A stretch of DNA of 24,679 nt from a virus: positions 1 through 24,679 of the IMG/VR virus record IMGVR_UViG_3300034063_001114, one strand, 5' to 3'. Below, one piece after another: positions 1-8,702 of the stretch. The notes under the pieces were generated by a model. That model worked only from the letters and a program-made list of their open reading frames with translations, ran no database searches and had not been told where the DNA came from. Each line of letters begins with the position of its first letter. Position 1 is the first letter of the stretch. The translations under genes and the position numbers were made by a program.

Positions 1-65
1 ACCACGGACGGTAGGGGTTGCGCTCAGTGGCCTTACTGCTGAGCCCGGCGGGGATGGGACCCGCA

Positions 66-97
66 CACAAGGCCCCTGGTACGCCGGGGGCTTTGTG
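66..97 (-). terminator. Strong hairpin directly after the neck gene, probable terminator
   Basis: A 14-bp stem with two G-U wobble pairs closes a 4-nt loop (TACG). It begins at the base next to the stop codon of the minus-strand gene ending at 98. The arms contain GGCCCC and GGGGGC and are flanked by AAA/TTT, as in many bidirectional phage terminators. There is no long T-run on the minus strand, so the call rests on stem strength and position. The remaining 65 bases to the window edge hold no gene I can support. Confidence 0.5.
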
Positions 98-607
98 CTA
101 CCTGCCCCCGGCTTCCGCCGCCAACTGCCTCCACCGCTGCACAAAAAACGGCAGCGGTGGTTGCGCCTCCAGAGCGGCCCCGATCCAGTTTCGGGGCCGT
201 TCTTTGTCGGACGCAGGTGTGCCCCTCCGCGAAAGCGGGTTGGAGTAGGCGTCAGGGTACGACCCCCGCAGCACCTCCATCGCATACGGCGCTGTCCACG
301 CGATGGTTAGCCTTCCATTGGCAACATGCGGAGGTTGCTGTGATGCCAGCAGCCTTCCGGTGTCGACAATGTCACGCTCGCCTTTCGGGATCAGCACCCG
401 CGGCCCCCCGGAAGTCTGCACGGTCTCGCCGCGCATGAACAGGCTCTGAAACCGCAGCGTCGCATTTGGCCACACCCACTTGACCGTCTTGATCTGTGTC
501 CGCGCCTCCTCCGCGATGATCGGCGCGTAGTCCTCAAGGATCCGGGTGGAACGCTGCACCAGCGCCGCCGCGTTCCACTCCTTGATCACCAGCTTCGTCC
601 GTGCCAT
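98..607 (-). CDS. HK97 gp10-like tail-completion/neck protein
   Basis: 169 aa, basic and without membrane segments. The central part (RDIVDTGRLLASQ, then a beta-rich stretch WTAPYAMEVLRG) has the look of the HK97 gp10-like family, which joins head and tail in siphophages; the DTGxL motif and the later 'APYA' motif are typical of that family. The start ATG shares one base with the stop of the upstream gene (TGATG), so the two are translationally coupled. The family call is from motif memory only. A strong hairpin follows the stop codon. A perfect 9-bp inverted repeat (GTGGAACGC/GCGTTCCAC, 546-578) lies in the N-terminal coding part. Confidence 0.6.
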   Translation of the reverse strand: MARTKLVIKEWNAAALVQRSTRILEDYAPIIAEEARTQIKTVKWVWPNATLRFQSLFMRGETVQTSGGPRVLIPKGERDIVDTGRLLASQQPPHVANGRLTIAWTAPYAMEVLRGSYPDAYSNPLSRRGTPASDKERPRNWIGAALEAQPPLPFFVQRWRQLAAEAGGR

Positions 608-996
608 CAGCTCTGGGTGCGACTCACGAGTCTCACCTTGCTACCTAGCACTCCGGTCAGCACCTCCCCCATCAGCCCGGCCGTCCCGTACGGCAGCCGC
701 GCCTCCAACACCTCACACTCCACCGGATCCGCCCCCGCAAACTCCACCTCCCCGCTGCTCCCCACCACAACCCGCGAGTCGAGCGCCCCCGACGTGATGT
801 AGCCCTCGTACAAGGTGCTCACCACGTTTACCCCGGGGTACGTCGCCTCCGCCACGCTCTCCGCCTTCAGGTACGCCGCGCACTCGACCGTCTCCGTGTT
901 GGCCACAACGTTCCCGGTATCGGGATCCACCGAGGTCCCCGCCGCCGGAACCACAAAGGTCAGCGTCGAGTTCTCCAGAGCCTGCAGCGCCGACAT
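607..996 (-). CDS. Putative head-closure/neck structural protein
   Basis: 129 aa, acidic, rich in Val, Ala, Gly and Thr, with no signal peptide or membrane helix, as expected for a small beta-rich virion protein. It sits immediately before the HK97 gp10-like gene and overlaps it by one base, the usual place of a head-closure (stopper) protein in siphophage neck modules. The ATG at 996 is supported by a promoter-like motif (GGGAAACTAGG, 1030-1020) ending exactly 23 nt upstream, the same spacing seen before four plus-strand virion or lysis genes. The specific role is inferred from position; I do not recognise the family with certainty. Confidence 0.5.
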   Translation of the reverse strand: MSALQALENSTLTFVVPAAGTSVDPDTGNVVANTETVECAAYLKAESVAEATYPGVNVVSTLYEGYITSGALDSRVVVGSSGEVEFAGADPVECEVLEARLPYGTAGLMGEVLTGVLGSKVRLVSRTQS

Positions 997-1019
997 ACAC
1001 CCTCTGCGTGGGTCGTACT

Positions 1020-1030
1020 CCTAGTTTCCC
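1020..1030 (-). promoter_or_regulatory. Class L motif upstream of the neck genes
   Basis: GGGAAACTAGG read on the minus strand, 23 nt before the ATG at 996. It faces a plus-strand copy at 1039-1049 and forms an imperfect inverted repeat with it, so it looks like one half of a divergent promoter pair. Confidence 0.55.
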
Positions 1031-1038
1031 ACCCCGCC

Positions 1039-1049
1039 GGAAAACTAGG
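1039..1049 (+). promoter_or_regulatory. Class L motif upstream of the tape measure gene
   Basis: GGAAAACTAGG followed by 23 nt and the GTG start at 1073. The AAAACT part aligns with a -10 box (compare TAACCT in the copy at 8233). It is back to back with the copy at 1020-1030. Confidence 0.6.
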
Positions 1050-1072
1050 ACATAGGAACGCACCCCGCCCCC

Positions 1073-4000
1073 GTGGCCGAGCAGCTAGGCGCAGCAGAAC
1101 TACAGCTAGATGTCAACTCCAGCAACTTCAAGACGAAGCTCGACGCCGCCGAGGCGCAACTTCTCGCCCTGCAGCGTGTAGGCGATTCTGTCGGCACCAG
1201 CCTCAACAATATTTTTGCCAAAGACTACAGAATTAACGTCACCGATAGCCAAGTCGACGCTGCAAACATACGGCTGAACAAAACCTTAGCGAAGCTCCGC
1301 GAGATAACCGCCAACCCGTATAACATCCGCCTCAACTTTATACAATCTGGCGCAGGCACCGGCGGCGGTGGCAAGTTCGATCCCGGCCGCATAGTTGACG
1401 ACGCTATCGAACAAATCCTTAAGGGGGGCCTAAGCGGCCAAGCCGCCGACATCCTCCGCGGCGGCGGTGGTGCGGGCGCCGGCCGCGTGGGCGCCGCCCG
1501 ATCCCAACAACTCCGCGAGACCCTCCTCGCCCGAACGGAACGCGGCAGCCTCGGCGCCGGCGGCTTCAACATCCCCGGCCTCCAAGAGATCGTTCGCCAA
1601 CTCGGCCAGACCCCACTCCCTAAGACAGCCGGCCGCGCCCAGATCCTCAAGCAGGCCCGCGAAACCATCCAGCAGGCAACTGACGCGGTGATTGATCGTG
1701 TCGGACAGAATCTACTCGATCTACAGCTAAACCTAAGGCGCACACAAGGTGCTCAGTCCGGCGGGCTCACTGCCGCCCAAACCCGCAATCTCGACCCGGG
1801 TGGCAGCTACCAAAAAATAATCAACTCACTATCACTTCTTACCGGAGACCCCAAGCGGTATCGCGGGCGTATGGCGTCCGTAGGTCTTGAAAATCTACCT
1901 TCATCTTTGCTTGCATCGGCTCAACGGCAGTTAGAGCTGGAGCAGCTGTCTCCACTAGCCAGGCAAATCCGTTTCCAGACAAAAAGCTCGCCACTAGACA
2001 AAATTATTGACGATGCCTTTTTCGGTAAAGCCAGCATCCCGAAAACCAGCGCGGCTCTGCAGAACCTATCGCGAGCCATCGAGCAGGTAGGTGCTACAGC
2101 CGAAGCCGCAGTACCTGCGGGGATCCTGACAAGCGCAGGCGGGCGGCCTCGTTTCCGTAGGCCCACCGGGTTGCAGCCTGGCACAATCCAGTCGTTGTTC
2201 GGTGCCACGATTCCACCGCCAGCGCCGCCTACACCCCCGGTGCCGCCGCCTCCGCGTAGACCTGCGGCTCCGCCACCCCCACCACCCCCACCCCCACCAC
2301 CCCCACCACCCCCACCACCCCCGCCCCCACCGCCCCCGCCCCCACCACCCCCGCCGCCGCGGCAGCGACCGGCTCCGGCTGCTCCCGCAGCCCCGCAGCA
2401 ACCGTTTCTCCGCGGCTCCGCTAGGGACGCCATCAGCTCCGGCCTCATCGGCTTCGGCTTCCCACTCCTATTTGGCCAAGGGCTTGGCGCGGCAGTCGGC
2501 GGCGGCATCGGCGGCGCCGGTGGCGGCCTGCTCGGCGGCGGCTTCGGCTTCGCACTGAGCATCATCGGCACCGCGGTCGGCTCTCAATTCGACATCATCA
2601 TCAGCAAATCCAAGGATCTCGCCAGCGCCCTGCGCGACCCCATCGCCAACTTCGACCTCCTCAAGCAGAACAGCCAACTTTCCAGCCGCAGCACCGAACG
2701 CTACATCGAAGCCCTCATAAAAGTGGGACGCGAAGGCGAAGCCGCCGCACTTATCCAGCAAGACCTTGCTAACACCTACGGCAACCTCGACGGCGCTCGC
2801 GCTCTGTCTACTGCCCAGGACGACTTAGCGCGGAGCTGGACAAAACTAGGTGGTATCTTGTCCACGCTAGTCCTACCGGGTATCACCGATCTCACAAATG
2901 GAATAGCGGGATTTATTAGCGACCTCAACAAAAACGCAAAGCTAGTTCAAACCACTCCCGGACTTAACGCGCCATCCCCGGAAACAGAGGTGGGTAACTT
3001 CGTCCTTTCCGGTTTCGGCCTCTTTCCGCAAGTTCCGAAAGCCCTGCAGGAAGCCGGCGCCGCAGCACGCAGGTCCCGCACTACTCCGCAACCACCGGCA
3101 CCGCCACCCCCGCCTGAAGTTCTGGAGGCCCAAAAAGATCGCGCCTCCCTACTTAGCAACGAGCTGCGCCTAATCACCGCGCAAACCCAAGGCTACAAAG
3201 AGCAGGAGCTAAGCCTCAAGCTCTCCGTCGCTGCCGACAAAGAGCGCGTCGATCTCGGAGTCCTGAACCTTCGCCAGAAGCAGGCCACCAGCAATGAGGA
3301 ACGCAAGGCTCTCCAAGTCGAGATAGACGCCCGGCGCACACAGACCCTCAAAGAGCGCATCCAGCTCGAAGAGGAGCTTGCCGAAGTGCGGCGCAAGAAC
3401 CGCATCACGCAGGACTTCCGCCCCGCAATCCAGCAGCAGTCGCTCGCCATCATCGACGCCCAGGCTCGGGGCGCCCAGCGGCAAGCCATCATCGAGGAGC
3501 GCCGCCTCGCCACGTTGGAAACCGAGCGGCAGCTCCGCTTGGAGGGAAACCGCGACCCCGTGCGCCGCGGCGAAATCGTGGATCAGGGCCTACTCACCCA
3601 GGCCCGCCTCACCGCCCAACTCAACCAGCTCGACAAGGAGCGGGCCGCCTTCACCCGCCAAACCACCTTCGACGCCCGCGAGCAAGGCCAGGTCGCCCAG
3701 CGCCAACTGGCCTTTGCCCGCCAGCGCCTCGGCCTCGAAACCGGCATAGCCCGCCAGACCCTAGAACAGCGCGAGGCTGTCATCGAGTCGATCGCCGCCG
3801 CCCGCGACCGGCAGAAACGCGCCCAGTTCTCCTTCACTGAGGCCCTGCGCCAGGGCGGCGACACCGGCCAGCAACGTGCCTTCGAGATCGCGTCCAAGGA
3901 CATCCCCGAGGCCGCCCGCCAGCTCCAGCTCAGCCTCATCAACGGCGCCACCGCCCTCAAGGACGCCGGCCGCGAAATCAGCCGCAGCATCGAGGACAAC

Positions 4001-4405
4001 GCCCGCGCCCTCCAGGACCTCTACCTCACCAGCCAGTTCGCCACCGGCGAGCAGCGCCAGCAGGCCCTTACCGACCTCGACCGCCAGGTCCAGGCCGAGG
4101 CCGAGCGCCGCAACATCCGCTTCACCGTCAGTGGAACGGAACAGGAGCGCATCGCCGCCAAGCAGGCGTTCCTAGGTTTCGGCCGCCAGGAGACCGAACT
4201 GCTGAATCAGAGCCGCCAACTTGCCGACGCCCTCGCCATCGCAACCAAACCGATCGTCGATTCCAACGCCGGCCTTATCGGCAGCCAAGCCACCCTCATC
4301 GAGGCCATCAACACCCTCAGCCAAAAGGACTGGAACGTGAATGTGGCGGTAGCCTCGGATGGCACGGTCAAGCCCGCGGGCGATCTAGTCCCCAGCTACC
4401 TGTAG
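1073..4405 (+). CDS. Tail tape measure protein
   Basis: 1110 aa, by far the longest tail gene, which fits the ruler protein that sets tail length in siphophages. The N-terminal part is low-complexity and helical. Residues 400-429 are 30 uninterrupted prolines inside a longer Pro-rich stretch. Residues about 456-504 form a glycine-rich hydrophobic segment (GLGAAVGGGIGGAGG), typical of the membrane-active part of tape measure proteins. Residues about 690-1000 are long Arg/Glu/Gln-rich helices likely to form coiled coils. The GTG start is chosen because a class L motif ends 23 nt upstream. Parts of the gene (about 1200-1330, 1690-2060, 2830-2960) use AT-richer codons than the rest. The chaperone-like gene usually found just upstream is instead about 9 kb downstream. 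Confidence 0.88.
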   Translation: MAEQLGAAELQLDVNSSNFKTKLDAAEAQLLALQRVGDSVGTSLNNIFAKDYRINVTDSQVDAANIRLNKTLAKLREITANPYNIRLNFIQSGAGTGGGGKFDPGRIVDDAIEQILKGGLSGQAADILRGGGGAGAGRVGAARSQQLRETLLARTERGSLGAGGFNIPGLQEIVRQLGQTPLPKTAGRAQILKQARETIQQATDAVIDRVGQNLLDLQLNLRRTQGAQSGGLTAAQTRNLDPGGSYQKIINSLSLLTGDPKRYRGRMASVGLENLPSSLLASAQRQLELEQLSPLARQIRFQTKSSPLDKIIDDAFFGKASIPKTSAALQNLSRAIEQVGATAEAAVPAGILTSAGGRPRFRRPTGLQPGTIQSLFGATIPPPAPPTPPVPPPPRRPAAPPPPPPPPPPPPPPPPPPPPPPPPPPPPPPRQRPAPAAPAAPQQPFLRGSARDAISSGLIGFGFPLLFGQGLGAAVGGGIGGAGGGLLGGGFGFALSIIGTAVGSQFDIIISKSKDLASALRDPIANFDLLKQNSQLSSRSTERYIEALIKVGREGEAAALIQQDLANTYGNLDGARALSTAQDDLARSWTKLGGILSTLVLPGITDLTNGIAGFISDLNKNAKLVQTTPGLNAPSPETEVGNFVLSGFGLFPQVPKALQEAGAAARRSRTTPQPPAPPPPPEVLEAQKDRASLLSNELRLITAQTQGYKEQELSLKLSVAADKERVDLGVLNLRQKQATSNEERKALQVEIDARRTQTLKERIQLEEELAEVRRKNRITQDFRPAIQQQSLAIIDAQARGAQRQAIIEERRLATLETERQLRLEGNRDPVRRGEIVDQGLLTQARLTAQLNQLDKERAAFTRQTTFDAREQGQVAQRQLAFARQRLGLETGIARQTLEQREAVIESIAAARDRQKRAQFSFTEALRQGGDTGQQRAFEIASKDIPEAARQLQLSLINGATALKDAGREISRSIEDNARALQDLYLTSQFATGEQRQQALTDLDRQVQAEAERRNIRFTVSGTEQERIAAKQAFLGFGRQETELLNQSRQLADALAIATKPIVDSNAGLIGSQATLIEAINTLSQKDWNVNVAVASDGTVKPAGDLVPSYL
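2270..2359 (+). repeat. Polyproline-coding CCN tract in the tape measure gene
   Basis: Thirty consecutive proline codons (CCA, CCC, CCG), largely built from CCA/CCC alternations that read as repeated CACCCC units. The tract is in frame and divides the gene between its N-terminal region and the hydrophobic segment. Such a run is prone to length change by slippage and to ribosome stalling. Confidence 0.9.
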
Positions 4406-4412
4406 GTGCCCC

Positions 4413-5180
4413 ATGACGATCACCCTCGGCACCTTCACCACCACCGCCCTCTTGGCCCAACCCTTCGGGTACGAAGGCACCGCTCGCACCGGCCTCACGG
4501 CCCGCACCTTTCGCGTCTCCGGCCTCCTCACCCCCGCGCAGTGGCAGGCCCTAACCACCGAGTACAACACCTGGCGCAACCTCCGCATCACCGACGCCGA
4601 CACCCTCTCCAGTGGAACGGTCGGCACCACCATCGCCCTCACCATCACCCCGGCCAACGGCCTGAGCGTCACCTCGCTGGCCTGTTGGTTTGCCGAGCCA
4701 CCTGAGGGCATCCAAACCGGCGCCTACATCTCTGCGTCGTGCGTCCTCGTCGATGCCGCGCAGGCCCTCGCCGTCCTGCTGCGCGAGGCCGAAAAATCCC
4801 GCCAGAACCAAGAGGCCACCGCCCGCCCAAACCTCGGCACCATCACCTTCACCCGCGCCACCGGCACCAGCCCCATCGTCACCCTCACCTCCCCACCGCA
4901 GACCCGCCGGGACGGTCCCGCCGTAGCCCTGACCTCCACAGGCACCTCGTACGTCACTGGCCCCTTGGTGGCCCACAAGGTCCGCCGCATCGAGGGCTAT
5001 CTGAGCACCGGCACCTACGACGACCTCCTTGCGTGGTACGACGAAACCATCGCCGCGGTGCCCACCGCCACAAGTTGGTTCCCGGTCGATCCACCCACTG
5101 CCACCGCTGAGGTCATCATCTCCGGCGGCGCCAAGTCCACCCGCTACAACGTGACCCTGACCGCCCTGCAGATCCTCTGA
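4413..5180 (+). CDS. Putative distal tail (Dit-like) protein
   Basis: 255 aa, Thr/Ala/Gly-rich and beta-strand-like throughout, with no membrane segment. It follows the tape measure gene after 7 bases and overlaps the next tail gene by one base (TGATG), so it lies in the tail-tip part of the operon, where siphophages encode the distal tail protein. The N-terminal half (ARTFRVSGLLTPAQWQALTTEY, residues about 30-51) and the C-terminal half (YNVTLTALQIL) look like two beta domains with an Ala/Glu-rich helix between. The function is inferred from order; no family is recognised with certainty. Confidence 0.5.
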   Translation: MTITLGTFTTTALLAQPFGYEGTARTGLTARTFRVSGLLTPAQWQALTTEYNTWRNLRITDADTLSSGTVGTTIALTITPANGLSVTSLACWFAEPPEGIQTGAYISASCVLVDAAQALAVLLREAEKSRQNQEATARPNLGTITFTRATGTSPIVTLTSPPQTRRDGPAVALTSTGTSYVTGPLVAHKVRRIEGYLSTGTYDDLLAWYDETIAAVPTATSWFPVDPPTATAEVIISGGAKSTRYNVTLTALQIL

Positions 5181-8100
5181 TGACTGTAGACATTCGCGCC
5201 ACGGTCACCTGCTCGCTGGGCACCCTCGTCCGCGGCAGCATCAGCGACGACTACCTCCAGGGCAACGGCCTCATCCGCACCCGCGGCAGCGTCATCATCA
5301 GTGGAACGATCACCCCTGCCATCGGCACGATCGTCACCTTCTCCTACATCAAAGGCGGCGTAACCCGCAACATCCCCCGCAAGCTCCGCGTCCTTTCCAG
5401 CTTCGCCGATCCCTACCGCCGCACCACCTCAGTCGAACTGGGCTGCAAGCTCACCTACCTGTCCGACCTCCGCCCCGCCGTCAACTGGACGGTCTTCAAC
5501 GACCCCGGAAACTCCGCCTACACGCAGGACGACTCCAAGGTCGTAACGCTGCCGATTCGGGCCGCCAACGTGATGAACGAGTGCCTCGCCAACCTCGGCA
5601 TCACCGCCAGCAGCAACCCCCTCACCAACACCTTCAGCATCGGGTCGTTCGACTTCAGCGCCGGTTTTGTCGATGTCCTCTCCGACCTCCTCGTATCCGA
5701 GTGTTACTGCGGCTACCTAACCTATAACGAAGTCCTACAAATTGTAGACCTAAAAGCTACCGGTGGTTCGGGGCGAGTCTACACAGAGTCCAACATCATA
5801 GACCACGGCCCCATCAACAGTGGTCAGCTCCCCGGCGAAGCTGTAACCGTCAACTACAGCACTATGAAGCTGAAACCACCCGACCCGGCCGAACCGGTTA
5901 CCACGAGAGACCGCCGCAACTGGGAGTACGAGATCACCCAAGCCGGCCCAAACTATTACTACATCGGTAACAGAACCTACACGGGTATCGAAACGGTCAC
6001 AACAAGAATAAGCTATGCGCCTATCGGCGATATAGATGTCCCCGTCCGGCGTGTGTCATCCGAAATCGGATCGACCGCCAAAGTAGCCGGAAGCATAGCA
6101 ACCGCATACGTCAACAACAACATAGGTTTTGGTGCTACCCGTACCGAACTACGCCAGGAAGTGGAAACCACTAGATACGACAAGGAAGGTAACCGCGTCC
6201 GCACAGAGATTGAAGTCTTCGAGAACGTTCTAGCTTTCTACGGAAGCGTCAGTCTTGACTACGTGTTCCCAAGTACCCGTGCTGGCGGATCCCCGTCGTA
6301 CGTCATATTCCCAAGCTCGGGACAGCGCCGACGCGAAAGAACAACTATAACCTATCGCCGAATTGGCGAAGCGGAACAACAAACGACTCAGACCTACGTG
6401 GCGTGGCTCGTCAGCACACCCGGTCAACAAGCCATCGCTGAAAACCGCGCCAACCTGACCACGGCCGCAGCGGTCGCTGCATTCCTGAATAAAGCCTCAT
6501 CGGCGGGGCTTGTTCTTGAGCGCAACATCGTCACTATCAACACTCGCAACACCATCCCAGGTCGTCCACGCAGCACCGCCGCCGCCGCCCTAGCCAAGAA
6601 AGGCGATCCCGCCAACAACTACCGACAAGTCAGCACCGCAAAACTACAACTTGCCCTAGGCAGTGGAACGGCCCAGCGCCGCATTGAGTTCTCCATGCCC
6701 TATGCACCCGACGACCAATTCGTCGGTCCTGCTGGGGGACCTTTCAGCGTCATCGTCAGCGACGCCCCACAGAAAGCCACCAACTTTGGGCGCGTCCAGA
6801 ACCGCCTAGCCTTGGGCAACCGCAACGGGATCAACCTCCAGATTGCTCCCGAGCTGCTCCAGGAAGCCCCCTTCGCCCCGATGTACGTCGCGGCCAACGG
6901 CCTCACCGCTCAGTACCGCGCCAATGGCAACCAGTGGTCGTTCGACTCCAACGGCATCGTCTGCAGCACCGACGCCCTCTTCTGGGCCGCTGTCGGTGGA
7001 ACGGGCACCTTCTGGTTCCCCGTGGCCCCCGGTATCACCACCCTCCCCACCACCCCTGCCCCCGTTGACGGCATCCTCACCCCGGGCACAACAATTCCAC
7101 CATATAACGAAACGGTAGAAATCCGGGCTGCGGTGGGGCCGGTACTCAACGTCACCCCACTGCCCTACAGCCTGAAGCCTGTCCTTACCGTGCTCAGCCC
7201 GCTCAAGCTGCGCACAACCCTGAGCGTGGCACGCATCCGCAAGGTCGAAATCCCCACGGCCAGCATCACTGTCACCGCCCACAACCCCGAAATCCTGGGC
7301 AGCGCCGCCAACATAATGATCCCGGAGATAAACGTCGCTGTCACCGCCCACGCCCCCGAATACGTGGTGCGCCCCAAGCTGCTGGTCCCCATCCCCGCGG
7401 CCGGCATCACCGTCGCCGCCCTGCCGCCGACAATCTCCACAGGCGCCGCTGTCGAAATCCCCGCCAGCACCATCACCGTGGCCGCACTCGCTCCGGCCTA
7501 TGTCGGCATGAGCAGCGACCCGTACATCGCCAACGTCTCTCTCCTGTTCCACATGGATGGAGCGAACAACAGCACCACCGTCATCGACAGCTCCCCCTCC
7601 CCGAGCACCGTCACCGTCTACGACGGAGCCAAGCTGAGCACCACCGAGAGCAAGTTTGGCGGCGCCTCCGCCTTCTTCGATGGAACGACCGCCTACATGA
7701 CCACCCCGTCCAACGCCAACGTCCGCTTCGGCACCGGCGACTTGACCATCGAGGGCTGGATCCACCGCAAGGCAAGCTGCCCCAACGGCGGCATCATCTG
7801 CGCAACCTACGATTTTGGTGTATCCGTGAACTTCGCAGTCTGCCTCGGCGACGTTGGCGCAAACCACTTCCTGCACGCAGGTTTCTACGACGGTGCGTGG
7901 AACTGGATAGCCGACACCGTGGACATCCCGCTCGATCAGTGGGTCTTCTTCGCCTACGTGCGTAAGGGCACAACTTTCTCCCTCTATAAGGACGAGAACC
8001 TCGTCGGCACGATCACCCGCAGCGGCACCCTCCCCGGCGCCGATATGCCCACCCGCATCGGCCGCGGATGGGACAGCCAGCGCTTCTTCAACGGCTACCT

Positions 8101-8227
8101 CGACGAGATCCGCGTCACAAAGGGCGTGGCTCGCTACGAAACGGGCACCGGCGCCAACGCGAACAAGATCGTGTTCGCCGGCACCAACACCCTTGCCCTA
8201 CCGACTGCCCCATTCCCTGATGCTTGA
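5180..8227 (+). CDS. Tail-tip/receptor-binding protein with C-terminal LamG-type domain
   Basis: 1015 aa. Residues 1 to about 230 resemble a baseplate-hub or tail-tip protein (beta-rich start, then helices and a Cys-containing strand region, CYCGYLTYNEVL). A long middle region uses clearly AT-richer codons (AGA, ATA, CTA) from about 5700 to 6440. Residues about 687-775 hold four repeats of about 22 residues with the core IPxxxITVxAxxP. Residues about 785-990 are a concanavalin A/LamG-like domain (LLFHMDG start, FDGTTAYM, DLTIEGWI, GYLDEIRVTKGVARY end), a fold used by phage tail proteins to bind cell-surface glycans. Start ATG overlaps the upstream stop by one base. The gene is the best candidate for the host-range determinant in this window. 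Confidence 0.75.
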   Translation: MTVDIRATVTCSLGTLVRGSISDDYLQGNGLIRTRGSVIISGTITPAIGTIVTFSYIKGGVTRNIPRKLRVLSSFADPYRRTTSVELGCKLTYLSDLRPAVNWTVFNDPGNSAYTQDDSKVVTLPIRAANVMNECLANLGITASSNPLTNTFSIGSFDFSAGFVDVLSDLLVSECYCGYLTYNEVLQIVDLKATGGSGRVYTESNIIDHGPINSGQLPGEAVTVNYSTMKLKPPDPAEPVTTRDRRNWEYEITQAGPNYYYIGNRTYTGIETVTTRISYAPIGDIDVPVRRVSSEIGSTAKVAGSIATAYVNNNIGFGATRTELRQEVETTRYDKEGNRVRTEIEVFENVLAFYGSVSLDYVFPSTRAGGSPSYVIFPSSGQRRRERTTITYRRIGEAEQQTTQTYVAWLVSTPGQQAIAENRANLTTAAAVAAFLNKASSAGLVLERNIVTINTRNTIPGRPRSTAAAALAKKGDPANNYRQVSTAKLQLALGSGTAQRRIEFSMPYAPDDQFVGPAGGPFSVIVSDAPQKATNFGRVQNRLALGNRNGINLQIAPELLQEAPFAPMYVAANGLTAQYRANGNQWSFDSNGIVCSTDALFWAAVGGTGTFWFPVAPGITTLPTTPAPVDGILTPGTTIPPYNETVEIRAAVGPVLNVTPLPYSLKPVLTVLSPLKLRTTLSVARIRKVEIPTASITVTAHNPEILGSAANIMIPEINVAVTAHAPEYVVRPKLLVPIPAAGITVAALPPTISTGAAVEIPASTITVAALAPAYVGMSSDPYIANVSLLFHMDGANNSTTVIDSSPSPSTVTVYDGAKLSTTESKFGGASAFFDGTTAYMTTPSNANVRFGTGDLTIEGWIHRKASCPNGGIICATYDFGVSVNFAVCLGDVGANHFLHAGFYDGAWNWIADTVDIPLDQWVFFAYVRKGTTFSLYKDENLVGTITRSGTLPGADMPTRIGRGWDSQRFFNGYLDEIRVTKGVARYETGTGANANKIVFAGTNTLALPTAPFPDA
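7240..7505 (+). repeat. Four imperfect protein repeats between hub and LamG domain
   Basis: The translated repeats share IPxxxITVxAxxP-like cores: VEIPTASITVTAHNPE, IMIPEINVAVTAHAPE, VPIPAAGITVAALPP and VEIPASTITVAALAP. They probably form a beta-strand stalk connecting the tail tip to the lectin domain. DNA identity between copies is modest, so they are old or diversified. Confidence 0.7.
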
Positions 8228-8232
8228 GCGCC

Positions 8233-8243
8233 GGTAACCTAGG
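8233..8243 (+). promoter_or_regulatory. Class L motif upstream of the 8267 structural gene
   Basis: GGTAACCTAGG followed by 23 nt and the GTG start at 8267. It contains a perfect TAnnnT -10 hexamer (TAACCT) and lies in the 39-base gap after the tail-tip gene. Confidence 0.55.
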
Positions 8244-8266
8244 TGTAGATCCGTGCGCGTTCCGCA

Positions 8267-8701
8267 GTGGCGACGATTGCTCTATACAACCACTCGACAC
8301 GGTTGTTCGCCAACGGCACCTTCACCGCCGCCGACACCTACAGGGTCAAGCTGCTCACCGCCGCCACGTTCGACGCAACCGACGTAACCCTCGCCGACAC
8401 CGGCGGCACCGAGGTCGCCAACGCCAACGGCTACACCACCAACGGCGTCGCTCTGACCGGCGTAGCGTTCACCACCGTCACCACCAACGACGCCAAGCTC
8501 GACGCCAACGACGCCTCTTGGACCGCTACCGGCGGCTCCATCACTGCCTCCTACGGCATCCTCTACAACGACACCAACGTCGATAACGCCCCCATCGCCT
8601 TCCTCGACTTCGGCGGGTCGGAAACGGCAAACTCCGGGACCGACTTCCGCGTTGTGTGGAACGCCAACGGTATCGTAACTTGGACCTACAGCGGAGTCTG
8701 A
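8267..8701 (+). CDS. Small virion/tail-associated protein
   Basis: 144 aa, Thr/Asn/Ala/Asp-rich and beta-strand-like, beginning MATIALYNHSTRLFANG. Proteins with this start and this composition occur among structural genes of many tailed phages, but I cannot name the function. The GTG start is supported by the class L motif ending 23 nt upstream. It is followed after one base by the 134-aa gene, which looks like a distant relative: similar length, a [Y/L][R/K]V[K/M]L strand early on and an NGY[T/V] motif in the middle. Confidence 0.7.
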   Translation: MATIALYNHSTRLFANGTFTAADTYRVKLLTAATFDATDVTLADTGGTEVANANGYTTNGVALTGVAFTTVTTNDAKLDANDASWTATGGSITASYGILYNDTNVDNAPIAFLDFGGSETANSGTDFRVVWNANGIVTWTYSGV

Positions 8702-8702
8702 T

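Noticed and set aside
2842-2850. AAAACTAGG inside the tape measure gene, resembling a class L motif
   Set aside because: It lacks the leading GG, encodes conserved-looking protein sequence, and no start codon lies 22-23 nt downstream.
4171-4181. CGAAACCTAGG on the minus strand, partial class L match
   Set aside because: Two or more mismatches, inside the tape measure gene, with no minus-strand gene following.
6806-7876. 356-aa minus-strand open frame opposite the tail-tip gene
   Set aside because: Gly/Asp/Val-rich low-complexity translation mirroring the plus-strand repeats; a shadow of the real gene.
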